From the NCBI GenBank assembly GCA_038363925.1, contig JAQQWL010000008.1, forward strand, positions 124,001 to 188,000: a DNA stretch of 64,000 nucleotides, read 5' to 3'. Position 1 is the stretch's first letter. Each line of letters begins with the position of its first letter. This stretch comes from Apiospora phragmitis. Taxonomy: Eukaryota > Ascomycota > Sordariomycetes > Amphisphaeriales > Apiosporaceae. Below, piece after piece: positions 44,300-55,233 of this stretch. The notes below the pieces were generated by a model, which saw only the letters and a program-made list of their open reading frames with translations, was not told the origin of the DNA and made no database searches. The position numbers and the translations under genes are program-made.

Positions 44300-47200
44300 T
44301 GTTCTTTGGGAGGGTGATGGAGGCAAGAAAGGAAGAACACGAAGTATGTAGAAGCGTAGTTGCGGGCTTTGCTTTTCTTTTCTTCGTGGGGGTTCCGTCT
44401 GCAGGAGTATGCACTCGGATACACGGAGAGCAAGGACGTCCCAGAGTGGGGAGAAACAACTGCAAGAGGGCAGGTAACCAGTTTGCTCTGGTCTGTGTCC
44501 CTTTCAGTATGCTGTATTCACTGTACGTGCTTCAATGTGTGGCCAGCTAGTCCTGAACCAGATGCTTGTGCAGACATATGGAGGAGCATGAGCGATATGA
44601 TTGGCACGGCTAATGGTCTGCTCCATGCTTTTCTGGATATGGTGGTATCCGTTGTCATCTCACATACAACTCACATCGACTCAAGGGGTGCTGTTGCGTG
44701 AGCAGGTAATCAAATTCTATAACGTAGTTTGTCCTCTTTCCTAGGAACTACCATGCTACGTTTCGAGTAACTTACTGCTATGGCTATTTCTGTTTGTACT
44801 GAAGCTCGATGCAAACTTGATTTTGTTTGTCCTCCGGTTTCTCGGCAAGTCAAGGCAGGATATCACCTACCGTTTGTATTGGTGTTTGTGTTGTGATGGC
44901 TCCAGATGTTTGTAAGATGATTCGGATCCGTTTATTATCTATATGAAGGATGCAGAGTCTAGGTAGATATGTAGATAACTTGAGAAGACGCACTGTATCA
45001 CACTAGGTTATTCTCGATATTGATTACTCTTAGTTGTACAATATATCTCTGGAGTCCGCGGGACATAAACTAAGCGACTATACTGTCTCTAATTACTAAT
45101 TTTAAAACATGATACTGACTACCTGAGTAGCCCACGGTATAGATACAGCTAAATAAAACCACTACTGTATCCTATGTGTGGCTTCCATGCCTCGTCACGA
45201 AGGATTCTAAACTTTTGCACATAAAAGTCACGATTATAGCTTCACGAAACGTTAGGTTCAAAGCTGTACTAACGTGACTCCTCGAGACACGACGCGTATA
45301 CCGTATTCGGAGCAAACATAAGCAAGCAGCCGGCGCAACTGGAAGGATTTATGCACAAATTTATGCGCAGATCTATGCCATTAGATTATGCTGCTTCTGA
45401 GAGAGAGCCTGTACCTCCTGTCCCATGACCCTTTGGTGAAAAGCTGGGAAGGAGGAAGGAGGCATTGTACTGCTTTTCTGTACCGTTGTGTGCGAGTACA
45501 TGCTTGAGGAAACCAACCTACACATCAAATCTCAATTATACAAACTGCTAGACTACTACAAGGACTCGGGATTATTGTCCCAGCTCTGAGTGATAATACT
45601 CTCTAGGTGGCAGGCATCTCCTTAATAGATTCATCGAGTCTACCACTCACCTCCATTATCATGGGTTGCTAAATTTGAGTTCACGCTGGTATTGCCGGAT
45701 ACATATCTAAGCACAGCGATATCCAACCTTCGTGCCATTCTTCTTATCAAATACCCGTTGGCGATAAGGTTGACGCTATATCGTGCTGTAAAACTATGGG
45801 TGTCCGCTTGAGGACTGGACTGGACTGGGCTGCTGGGCTAGGCTGTCAAGGGTAACGCCACACGGTTTGTCTGCTGGCAAGCTAGTATCACGGCAACGCC
45901 TATTAGCCTCTCGTTAGGAAACCAGCTAAGCTACGGAGTACTGGATCAAGGTTAGTGCTGTCGCCTAGGCCGCCTAAAAGGGCCGCTCAATTTCTTAGCT
46001 GACCCCCTGACGAGACAAAGTGGCAAGCCTAACAATACTAGACGCAGTAGGGGTGGAATAACAGCCCTCCTTTGGCGAGATTGGTTAGGTTCGGCCTCCA
46101 TGTCTACAGTAGGATACACTAGATTGGCGCATCTTGCTATGCAGCACTGCTATACTAGGCGCTTGAACCGTTACATAATCAAGGGGAGGCCAAGTACTTT
46201 TCTCTTACAGTAGAAGACCAAAGATCTTATTCATTAGCTTCGGATTGGGGAGCCCTGCCAGAGTCATGAGTTGATCGGGAGACGCACACTTCCACTACCT
46301 TCTTTAGAGGGCCTGTCTGCCTCCATGTCTCCTCCATGTCCGCGAGACGGTCCTGTGGGGAATATGGGAAGGGTCGGTCACTATAGACATGGAACGAGGC
46401 TGCTAGATATTGGATTTGGTGCTCGGGGAAGAACTGCCGGGTTTTGGCAGTTACACATGAGGCTTGTTGAGGTCGCACCGTCCAGTCCACCGTGAGTGGC
46501 AGGCCCACCGCCTTAGGTAAGTAGGAGTTAGTCCATATTATGGGCTGGAGGGTAAAACGTAAGCGAGCTGTTAGAACCTTTCTTAGAACTCCTGTCGCAG
46601 ACTCTGCAGTGCCGTTTCCTTTGCCGTGTTGAAACCTCGCCTATAACACCTGAGCTAACCTGCATGGCGCAACTGCTCGCTACCGTAATTAGGGATTGAA
46701 CGTCGACGGACATATCCGTCGGATGGAGATGTCTTCCAGAATCAGCCAAGACCGTAATGAGAGGATAAATGGCGCATTATGGCCATTCCATGGTACTGTA
46801 GGTGGTAGGGTCTGATTGGGGGTTACTGGAAATGGATATCGGGCTGATCAGGACCAGAACCAGGCGCACGGGAACGGGTATGGTCGCCGGAGCTTCCAAG
46901 TGATACCAAGACCGCGAAGCAAATCTCTTGTAGGGTTACATTTAGAAGCAGAAGCTGTTCCTATACGTCATTAATCCCCGACTAATAAGTGGACAATGCG
47001 GAATCTCCTTTTTATTTGTCATGTCTTGCGTCAAATCTTCGCAACAAACCAAAATATGAAGGGACGATGCAGCAACATCTCAGCCATAGGCAGAATCCCC
47101 GCGCGGCCATCTGAGTTGCGATAAGGATGGATACAGCGACCGAAAACATCTCGACGTTTCTGCGACGGAACCACCTTCATGCACATGCACTGCCGAATCT

Positions 47201-48615
47201 TCCATGGCGAAACGACAGAACACGCGGTGTTTCTTCTCCGTCTAGCGTGCCGACGGGCAAAGCAATTCCGCACTCCATCATTTAGAAAGACCCACGCATA
47301 CCCACTTGGCCTACTGACCACTGTAGTGACTGCCGCATTGAGCAGAAAACGATGGCAGCGGAAGTTGCGACGTGCATATCGCCCTTTCGCTCTACCCCAA
47401 CAGTAACGGGAAAAAGGAGAACTAACCTACTAACCTAAGCTACTCTGGTTCTTCTTCTTTCAACTGTTGAGGCTAGGATATCACACCACTTCGACCGCCC
47501 CAATTACCTAACCATATGTATAATGCTTGTTTTTTCTCTCTCTGCCAAGCATCAAAGATCTCCCACGGGGAGTCGGACTGCGAGCCAGGCTCCTGGGAAT
47601 CATTTTCCTTATCTGTATCCATCCTATTCTGGGTATTGTCTGTGGGCAAATAGGTTCCGACCCGCTGAGCCCTGCCAAGATGCAGGGGGGACGGGAAACC
47701 ACAGCCTCACACAGCGCATAATCTGCCGGCACAAGTTCGAGTGGCTCTTCTGTGGAACTTGAATCCCTGTAGGGGCTTTAGGGGATGGAGCCTCTTTCAA
47801 GGGATGGCCCCGTCTACTCCTGAAGATTAGTCGAGCTGCCAGGCTGCATCGTAAAGAAGCCATAAAAAGCTTTTGATACAGACATATGCACTACCGCCCC
47901 CGTACAGTTGGCAGTTTTCATACGGTCAAGGTTACGGGAGCAGCTGAAACTGCAGATCGAGCCGGGCCTGCGCCGGATAGGGAAAGACGACCTTATTAAG
48001 TTGCATCCAAAACTGATATCGGCCAACGCCGACGACAAAAAGCAACAACTAACTCCAGGGCTGGTGGATGCTAGATCTCCTGTCAGGCGCAGGAGGCGCA
48101 GGAGGCACAGCTTGGGGAATCGAGACGGGACTATTGCCCTAGGGCAGTCCGTGCAATTCCGCGGAATGTTATGAAGGGTCTCAGTACGTACAGTATCGCT
48201 CTGCGATAGATAGCCCTATGTAAGCCATGGGAGCGGGTGATTGTCGACCCTTCTTACCCCATTTGATCCATGTGAGGATATGCATCCTTTGTGGGTATAG
48301 CGGACGATTGACATGGTATATATGGGCCGACTTATAGTGGAGGATGACTGGGCTCGACCTGGGCTGGTAAGGAGGCGAGACTCACCCGGTGCATCTTAGT
48401 GGCTTGCTGGACTTGTTGACTGCCTACCCGGCTTGCCGGCCGCTTGGAGTTCAAGAGCAAGACTACCCCGGGATTTTGGCCCAATTCACCGCACAGTTTC
48501 CCCTCAAGATCTGCCAGAGCGCGTCCATTGTTTCTCCTGGTATTTCACTTTTGGTTCCTTGTGGTGTAAACTATTTTGAGTTTCGTGCTGGTTGCCCACA
48601 GGTGCTTGCTTCATC
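44300..48615. other. Gene-poor 4.3-kb region
   Basis: The longest stretch without a supported gene. Composition varies: AT-rich at 44700-45700 with many TAG/CTA words, more even afterwards. A repeated GGACT/GGGCT patch lies at 45810-45845. The motif TACGGAGTACTGGATCAAG occurs at 45932. Open frames around 46230-46500, 47030-47400 and 47900-48170 show no domain. Decayed repeats are likely, but I could not identify an element or its ends. Confidence 0.5.
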
Positions 48616-50146
48616 ATGACTATCTTCCTTGACGATGCTCCGCATCTCACGGGCACCGTGATCACTTTGATCATCCTGGGCTATCTCACGTTCGGGATGC
48701 GTGTCTACTGCAGAGTCACCCGGGCGAGCTGGGGAATGGAGGATTCCCTCATGGCAGTATCTATGGTATGCTTCACCCTCGCTCGCGCCGCGCCATTTTT
48801 CACTTACTGACTTCGTGCTTAGGTTCCATTCGCGGTGTTATCGATATCCTGTCTGGTCGCTTCTTTCAATGGGGTCGGCATCCACGCGTTCAGATTTCAG
48901 CAGCCGGGCAACGAGAAGTACATGGAATCGGGCCTCTTCTGGTTTTTCATGTTCGAAGTCTTCTACTGCATCACCATCATCCCTATCAAGCTTTCGATCG
49001 GTTACATGTTGGTGCGTATCGCGCAGAATAGGAAAGGATATATATACTCGCAGTATGCAATCATGGTCATGTTTACCACCATGAACCTTATTGCTGCATT
49101 GTACATCATCTTTCAATGCATGCCAGTGTCGTAAGTTCTCGGCTCTACTCTTGGGAAGCATTCCTTCCTTTCATGATACTAACTTCAGGGAACTAGTGCC
49201 GCTTGGGATTCCAAACTCATGGCCGAAGGAACCCACTGCCGGGACCCGGCTATTCTCGCTGATGTAGGTGGCGCTCCTGGCCGTTTCACGAAATCAGCAA
49301 TCAGCTGCTGTGCGATGAGTAGACATGCTTACTACTTTCCAGATTTACTATGCAACAACTGCCGTGAATATCTTCACCGACTGGGCTACCGCTCTCATGT
49401 TCGTGACCCTCCTGCTGGTGTTTATCGTGTGCTATACTGATCAATCATAGGCCCATTCCTCTGTTATGGAACGTCAAGCTCAACCGCAACGCCAAGGTGT
49501 CTGTGGCGGCCATCTTAGGCCTCGGAATCTTGTAGGTTTATGCCATTTTACTTGCGACTTCCCTTCTTTCGCTAACCAAGATTACAGTGCGTCACTATCT
49601 GCTTGCATTCGTTTGAAGTACACGGTGAACCTGACCAACTCGGACGACTATCTCTTGTGAGTCTTAATTATTTTTTACTTTGCTCGCTCAATGACTATGT
49701 ACTGATAATCAGTTTGCAGCGGGTTGTGCAATATTGTCATCTGGGGGTATGCCGAGAATGGCGTCGGCGTGTTTGTTGGAAACATCTCCACCCTGCGGCC
49801 TCTTTTCCGCAAGATGCTCTCGCTGGGCGGCAGCAACGACTCGTCCAAGCCCACTGGCTACGGCGCCTCGGCTCCGGGTATTCCAAGCAAGCTGCATCAT
49901 CCGTATCAATCCTTCGATGACTACGAAATGGAGCCCGGCACTAGCGGTACGAACAGCGACGGGGTGACTACGACTACCCAGACGAGAACGTGCAAGATCC
50001 GCGGGGGCTCGCCCAGCGAAGACAGCTTTGGCAGCGAAACCGATAGCCAGAAGAAGATCGTGAGGTCGGGTTCCGTTTCTGGGAAGAACGGAGGAACGAT
50101 GTCCCCGGGGATTGTGGTCAGTCGGCAGATTGAGATTAGTCGGTAG
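48616..50146 (+). CDS. Pth11-like seven-transmembrane protein (fungal rhodopsin-domain family)
   Basis: Seven exons (48616-48765, 48823-49130, 49197-49263, 49343-49398, 49451-49531, 49588-49656, 49720-50146) encode 385 residues in a consistent frame. The first membrane segment follows the start at once (LTGTVITLIILGYLTFGMRV). Then come the conserved Trp-Gly-Met-Glu-Asp-Ser loop, VPFAVLSISCLVASFNGVGI, FWFFMFEVFYCITIIPIKLS, MFTTMNLIAALYIIFQC, a long extracellular loop, TTAVNIFTDWATALMPI, LGLGIFASLSACIRLKY and GLCNIVIWGYAENGVGVFV. The cytoplasmic tail of ~125 residues is Ser/Gly-rich. This family includes the Magnaporthe Pth11 group of surface-sensing receptors; this member lacks a clear CFEM domain in its main body. 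An upstream frame (48389-48539) could splice to it, giving an N-terminal extension, but it has no Met start. All introns carry good donors. Intact. Confidence 0.85.
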
Positions 50147-50899
50147 ACAAACTGTCATGAGTGATGATTTTGTTTGTTCGAGCAGCCTGGGCCGGATCCA
50201 AATGAGGCGTGCACCGAAGACTCGACTGGTATGGCTAAGGGCGACTCGAATCTTTGGAATGGGACATAAAGCGTGGGAGTACTGTAAGGAAATGTGGTTT
50301 TGCATATACACGAGCCGATAAAAGCCTTGTATTGGTGTGGTTATATCATAATGCTGTCCGCATGAGATGGTACGGAGTATTTTACCTATATGCTAATATT
50401 TATATACCCTTTATTTATAGAACTCATGATTATTTATTAATAATAGTATTTGACTTTTGAAGTTGCCAGGTCCAAGTCAAATCCGGTATGTAGGGCTGTG
50501 CCAAGATTCTCTTCATCTCCATTTGATCTATATGCTTGACTCATGACCCATGTAACACACCCCTGTTGCGGACGGGCCGTCATGGCAGCAGTTTTCCATG
50601 TTTCAGCTGCCTACATCGGAGGATTGTTTTGTGCAACGCTGACACGGTCTCTTGAAGAAATCATCTCTCGCGCAATCATTGGACGATCGATATGAACGAG
50701 ACTTCAATACCGCCAGAAAGCTCGGACGCTGCGAGTATACCTACACGGAAAAGGACTGCTCTTGCAAGAAGCAAAGCGGACCGCGTTACCTGAAAGTGCC
50801 TACCGCGCCGTTTCCTAGGGATAGGGACGCGCCATTTGAGGGACGGGTGCTGGTACTGACAAATCACCAGGTAAATGAGTCAAATGAACCACATGTCAC
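50147..50899. other. AT-rich intergenic region
   Basis: Strongly AT-rich around 50330-50460, carrying TACGGAGTAT near 50369. No supported gene; the frame starting at 50652 has no recognised domain and leads into the transcription factor relic. Confidence 0.4.
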
Positions 50900-51530
50900 G
50901 TCACAGTCACCAACGAAAGAGACCAGTGCTTACCTAAACCATGTAGCATCCGCCGTGCCAAGTGCGACGAAACGCCCGGCATGTACCTGATCTGATGTAA
51001 GCCGATTTCCTCCGCGGCCCAATTGCCGTAAGCTTGAGGTTCTCGCCCGGCGCAGGTACCTCAACCGGTCGCAAATGCGACGGCTACGGCGCCCCGGTGC
51101 CCGAGCGGTGGCGCAACCGTCTTAACGTCAAGCAGGCCAGCCATAGCTCCGGTCTTCGCATCCTCCGGCCGTTGGTGCCCGGAATCGGGATACCCAGCGA
51201 GAGAGGCTATACTTCCATTTCTTCAGGTCCAAAACTTCCAGTTCTTTCTTCTGCTCGTCCTATCCAAGCTCGTTTTGGGACAATCTGGTGCCTCGGGCCG
51301 CCTTCCACAAAGAGTTTGTCAAGCATGCCGTCCTGGCCATGGGATCGTCCTATCGTCGATACCATCAACACACTCCTGCCTCGTCCGCAGCGGAAAAGAA
51401 CGAGTTAGAGGCACGCGCAATTTGTTGTACTTCGCGCCTCTGGTATTGAGATCAGGATACGCGCAGTCCAAGCCACCAAACTCATGGGGTGCCTGAAGGG
51501 GTCCCATCCACGGGTAGTACTTTCGACTGG
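50900..51530 (+). pseudogene. Relic of a Zn2Cys6 transcription factor
   Basis: Pieces of a fungal Zn2Cys6 activator are readable in more than one frame. Around 50938-50990 there is CSIRRAKCDE, then, in another frame, RPACT; after a likely intron ending near 51054 comes GTSTGRKCDGYGAPVPERW, which is the end of the binuclear cluster. Around 51305-51400 a block with AFHKEFVKHAVLAMGSSYR matches the start of the usual middle homology region. The first Cys pair is degenerate and about two bases are missing between the halves. The ligand-binding part that follows in such factors is absent: the next gene starts at 51682 on the other strand. I call it a truncated pseudogene. Confidence 0.55.
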
Positions 51531-51681
51531 CTCGACAATATTGATGGCTTCACCATTTTGAGACCAATCTTAGGAAGCTAAACCTCAATAGATCGCGAGA
51601 AGAATATCCGCTTAACCTCAAGGGAATACAAGAAATCAAAGTAAATAGCCAAGGCACCTGCATCAGCAACACTAATCTGTA

Positions 51682-52588
51682 CTAGCTGGACCTCCTCATC
51701 TTCCCCGTTCTTGGTCGAAGTTTCTCACGATACTCCATATTTGGCAACGCTTTTAACTTCGTCTTGATTTCTTCCTCTTCAACCATACCGTCAAACATTA
51801 CCAAGTCTTGAAGCGGGGAATCTCTCTTGGCAACCGCACCGAGGGCATCGAAGATGATGTGTGGCTGGGTCCAAGAAGACCCAAAGTCAACCAAAAGACC
51901 TCCCCGAAAATTCTCCAACCGAATGTCCCTATTTATTATGTGCAGCTCATTCAGGGCCTTAACCCTTCGCAATACCTTCGCCAGTGTTCGGCTGTTCACC
52001 CCATGATACTCTGGTGCAATGTCTTTCACAATTGCACGAACACGACCACCTCGCCCAAGCGCCTCGCGCAGTTCATCGTCGAGATGTCGGACCCCAGGTC
52101 AACACCCAGCTCCGTCAGCAATGCCTCATCTTCGTTGCTTAGGTATAGGTAGCCGTGGCACTTGACAGCCAGGGCCCCTTTATTGCCGTCCTTGAGACGA
52201 GCGTCATGTATGCGGCCATAAGCCCGACACTCGGCAAAGAACGGATCTGTGTAGTACAGAATGTCCTGCAGTGGTATTTTATTCCCTAGAAGAGGGCCCC
52301 AGTAGTGCTCTGTTGAGTACGGGTCACAAAATTTGAACTATAAGGTGTGGTTAACTTAGAAAACATCTATGAAAAGTCGTCGTTACTCACTACTTTCAAG
52401 GCGTAAGCCCGAGATTCTATAGCAACCTCGAAGACAACGCCTTGAGTTGGTGACGAATCACCACCATCATCGTCGAGGCGTTTTCCCCAAGATATAGAAG
52501 GATTTTCGCATTTGAAGGGATGTAGCTTGGGGCCCTGGCAAGGTGGCAAGGGGGTGTTCGCAAGACTATGGCCTTTGAATTTGCCCAT
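51682..52588 (-). CDS. FTA2-like protein with protein-kinase-like C-terminus, one apparent frameshift
   Basis: Two exons on the minus strand (52391-52588, 51682-52337; 53-bp intron). The product begins MGKFKGHSLANTPLPPCQGP and has the FTA2 (Sim4 kinetochore complex subunit) signature: YALKVFKFCDPYSTEHYWGP, FFAECRAYGRIHD, and then NSRTLAKVLRRVKALNELHI with a kinase-like catalytic region, INRDIRLENF...LLVDFGSSWTQPH. The HRD and DFG equivalents are both visible (NRD and DFG). In many filamentous fungi this family is expanded, so a true kinetochore role is doubtful. One base is missing near 52037-52045, between LGEVVV and RAIVKDIAPE; adding it gives 284 residues. The gene is head-to-head with the unknown gene at 53288 (699 bp apart). 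I chose ATG 52588; upstream in-frame Met codons give an unlikely extension. Confidence 0.7.
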
Positions 52589-53287
52589 GCTCTTCTGTGT
52601 TGAAAGTCGGGAACAGAAAGGTTGGTCCGATAACACCTGATAATGAATCAGACACCACGGGAAGATATAAACCCAGTCACCACACCAGTAATGACAGCTC
52701 AACGAATAGTGTGTTCCCTTGTCCCAATCTATGCAGCACGATATCGTGCATTCGAGGGAAAGCGGGGTTGGAACCAACCAAGACGGCGGATGGAATGCAA
52801 GACGGTTACAGTGCACAATGTTTGCTGACGCCCCTTGTAAAGGTCAAAGTTCTGACCAATCAAGCTCGCGAGACTATCACCATTCCAAGAATATGTATAT
52901 CAAAACTTCAAGGGCATGGCTTGGACCGGAGGCAGGCTCTTCCCGATGTGTAAGGTGACAGTGACAGTGGCTCAGCTTCGCAGGTGGGTTGCATCAAGAC
53001 TGAAGCCAACTTGTGAGATCCAAGCAGTCTACTCTTGGTCCCTTCTGATATTTGCCGGGACAGAAGGACGAGTGAACTCTGCCCTCTACGTCAACAAGCA
53101 AGATGGCAGCAAATGGTCAACCCAGCTCGGTCTTCGAATTTCTCACTGCGGATAACTGTGAAGTCGTACATGAACGAATAAAGAATAAGACGAATTCCAA
53201 ACACTCGGATTGGCACTTCCTACGCAATTGAAAGAATGGGAATAATTCAATTTCCACACACTGGAAGCCATATATGACGGAAAGCTG
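52589..53287. promoter_or_regulatory. Shared divergent promoter region
   Basis: A 699-bp region between the FTA2-like gene and its head-to-head neighbour. It must contain both promoters, so the pair may be co-regulated. No TATA box stands out. Confidence 0.35.
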
Positions 53288-54528
53288 ATGGCAGAAGCTC
53301 GAAAACCGCGCACCACATTACCGCATTACCCAACTATATCCTCATCTGACAAGCGTGTGAGCGACGAGCCGACGACTGTCAGCATACTATCAAAGTGGAA
53401 TCACACAATCGTCAACGCAGCCCTCGAGGCCGTACAGAGTACCCTACATACCTCTGTCTGGACCCAATGGAAAGGGCTCTCGAACTGGCAAGAACCCCAG
53501 CCACGAGACAATAAACCACGCGCCAGAAAAGGGGTCCCAGATGGTGGCGCAATAGCCGCGTGTGAGAGCAACGCTGACAATCCTGATCTGGGAAGGAGGG
53601 CGAAGGAGAGGTTACCCAAGGACTACAAGCCAGCAGCCAAGTGGCATAGTGGCTTACTATGGCAAAAGGAACTAATCGACCAAGACGGCAAATGGAAGTC
53701 GGGCACGGAATTTAACAACCACGCAATGCCAATAAAGCAGGCGTTCACGTATTGTCTCGAGAAAGGATGTCGCTACGGCTGTATCATATCCACCCAGGAA
53801 GCCTTCATATTCCGTATACGTCCTAGAGACGAAGTCAAAGGCAAGAGCTGGTCCACAGATCAAGTGTGACTGACACTGACCTTTGTCCAGATGAATCAAC
53901 CGAGGAAGAACTGCGAGGCTGCCTGTCCAGAAATGGCTTGATGGAATACGTATCCGTTCCGTGGAAGCGTCGGTTTCCGGAGAACAGTCAGGAGCCCCGA
54001 GTAATGACAATCAACCTAGCCCTCTGGTTTGTCCACACTCTTGCCGGCAACTCGCATCGCGTGGACTGGAGCTACCCTTCTCTCGCCGAGAAACTCGTCG
54101 AGTTGCCCTGCAGCCACGCGCAGACGGGACTGGAGACGCCAGTGTCCGAGCCAAAGGAACAAAACCGCTCCAGGGGAACACGTGAACCATCATTCCTATC
54201 TTCCTCTCAGCCAAGAAAACGGGCCAGGCAACGATCCTTGGATGAGTCCAACGAGTCAGAAGGGCATGAGGGAACCCCTCTATTTACGTCGTTCAATCCA
54301 AGTGAAGTACCGGCAAGACAGTCAAGACAGGTATGGTGGCCTGGCGTCAAGTCCTATCCCAAAAATGATTCTTAGTACTAAAACTTGCTGTAACTACTTG
54401 ATTAGTCTTTTGCTAGCGACTCGGCTCTGAGCCCCTCGCAAGAGGCACCCCCTGCGGAAGCTACTTCCTCCGATGGCAGTTACCCGTTGCGCAGAAGCCG
54501 TAGGAGCAAACGGAGGAAAGGGCAGTGA
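53288..54528 (+). CDS. Fungal protein of unknown function paired with the FTA2-like gene, one apparent frameshift
   Basis: Two exons (53288-54330, 54406-54528). The N-terminal half has KPAAKWHSGLLWQKELIDQD, then NNHAMPIKQAFTYCLEKGCR and RYGCIISTQEAFIFRIRP: an alpha helix followed by two strands. The second half has NGLMEYVSVPWKRRFPE, TINLALWFVHTLAGNSHRVD and a disordered tail ending in a basic segment (LRRSRRSKRRKGQ), a likely nuclear signal. The helix-strand-strand core recalls the C-terminal half of PD-(D/E)XK nuclease-like domains in fungal kinase-linked proteins, but I see no certain catalytic Asp/Glu-Lys set. One base is missing between 53831 and 53866, so the frame changes from RIRPRDEVKG to VTDTDLCPDESTEEEL; adding it gives 388 residues. 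It lies head-to-head with the FTA2-like gene. Confidence 0.65.
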
Positions 54529-54607
54529 TGGTCTTTCGCGAAATCAATCGGTACAGTAGCAAATGGGAAATATACAATAGAATATGTGCATGGGCTTGAC
54601 GTCAATA

Positions 54608-54740
54608 GGGGTAAGTCTGAGATCCCGGCACGGGAATTGACTGACTACTGATCGGTTTCGGGGCGCACTTCAAATTTCTTTTGTTACTGCTGGTACTGCT
54701 CGTCAATGAACGTTGCCAGCAAAAATGTACGACTTACCCC
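54608..54740. mobile_element. Putative MITE with TA target duplication
   Basis: GGGGTAAGTC at 54608-54617 is repeated as its reverse complement, GACTTACCCC, at 54731-54740. Both ends are flanked by TA (54606-54607 and 54741-54742), and the match extends outward to AATAGGGG/CCCCTATT. A 133-bp element with terminal inverted repeats and a TA duplication fits a non-autonomous Tc1/mariner-type element. It has no coding frame. Only one copy is in the window, so the repeat nature is unproven. Confidence 0.5.
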
Positions 54741-55233
54741 TATTTGGCCTTCCAATGCCCCCGGATAGATAGGGATATTAGGGGTACCTCGTACACATTT
54801 TGTGCCGACTCTCTTCATCTCGTTCAGATAGTGTGATAATTATCGCCAAAAGACATGATGTGAACACTGCTATGGCGGAATAGAGCCGTTGGAAGTGAAG
54901 AATCCCTTTGGGCCAATCAACTAGGGCATTATAGTCATCACGTGATAGCCCACCCTTGACACCGCGAATTTGACGCGCGCTAAGAGAAAGTATCAAAGCT
55001 TAGACCACACCAAAATTCGACCGCGTCAGTTGGTGTTTCATAGTGTGGAGTATTGCGTATGGCAAGCTCTTGCTCGTATGACTTGTTCATTACACAGCTA
55101 CACATGTGCAACTAGGATTCTCTAGAGAGGCCTCGGCTGACATGTGGTTTTCGTCATTTCTTTTTGAAGACTCGAAAGCTCCATTTTCTTATACTATATT
55201 CTTATCCTTACACATCCGAACTCGATTCTGATA
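54741..55233. other. Intergenic, no gene seen
   Basis: Between the putative MITE and the large gene; the last 100 bp are rich in T/C as in a promoter. A 62-codon-range frame on the minus strand has no domain. Confidence 0.4.

Noticed and set aside
45957..46213. About 85-codon open stretch in the gene-poor region
   Set aside because: It has no recognisable family and no start, and the surrounding DNA shows no element ends.
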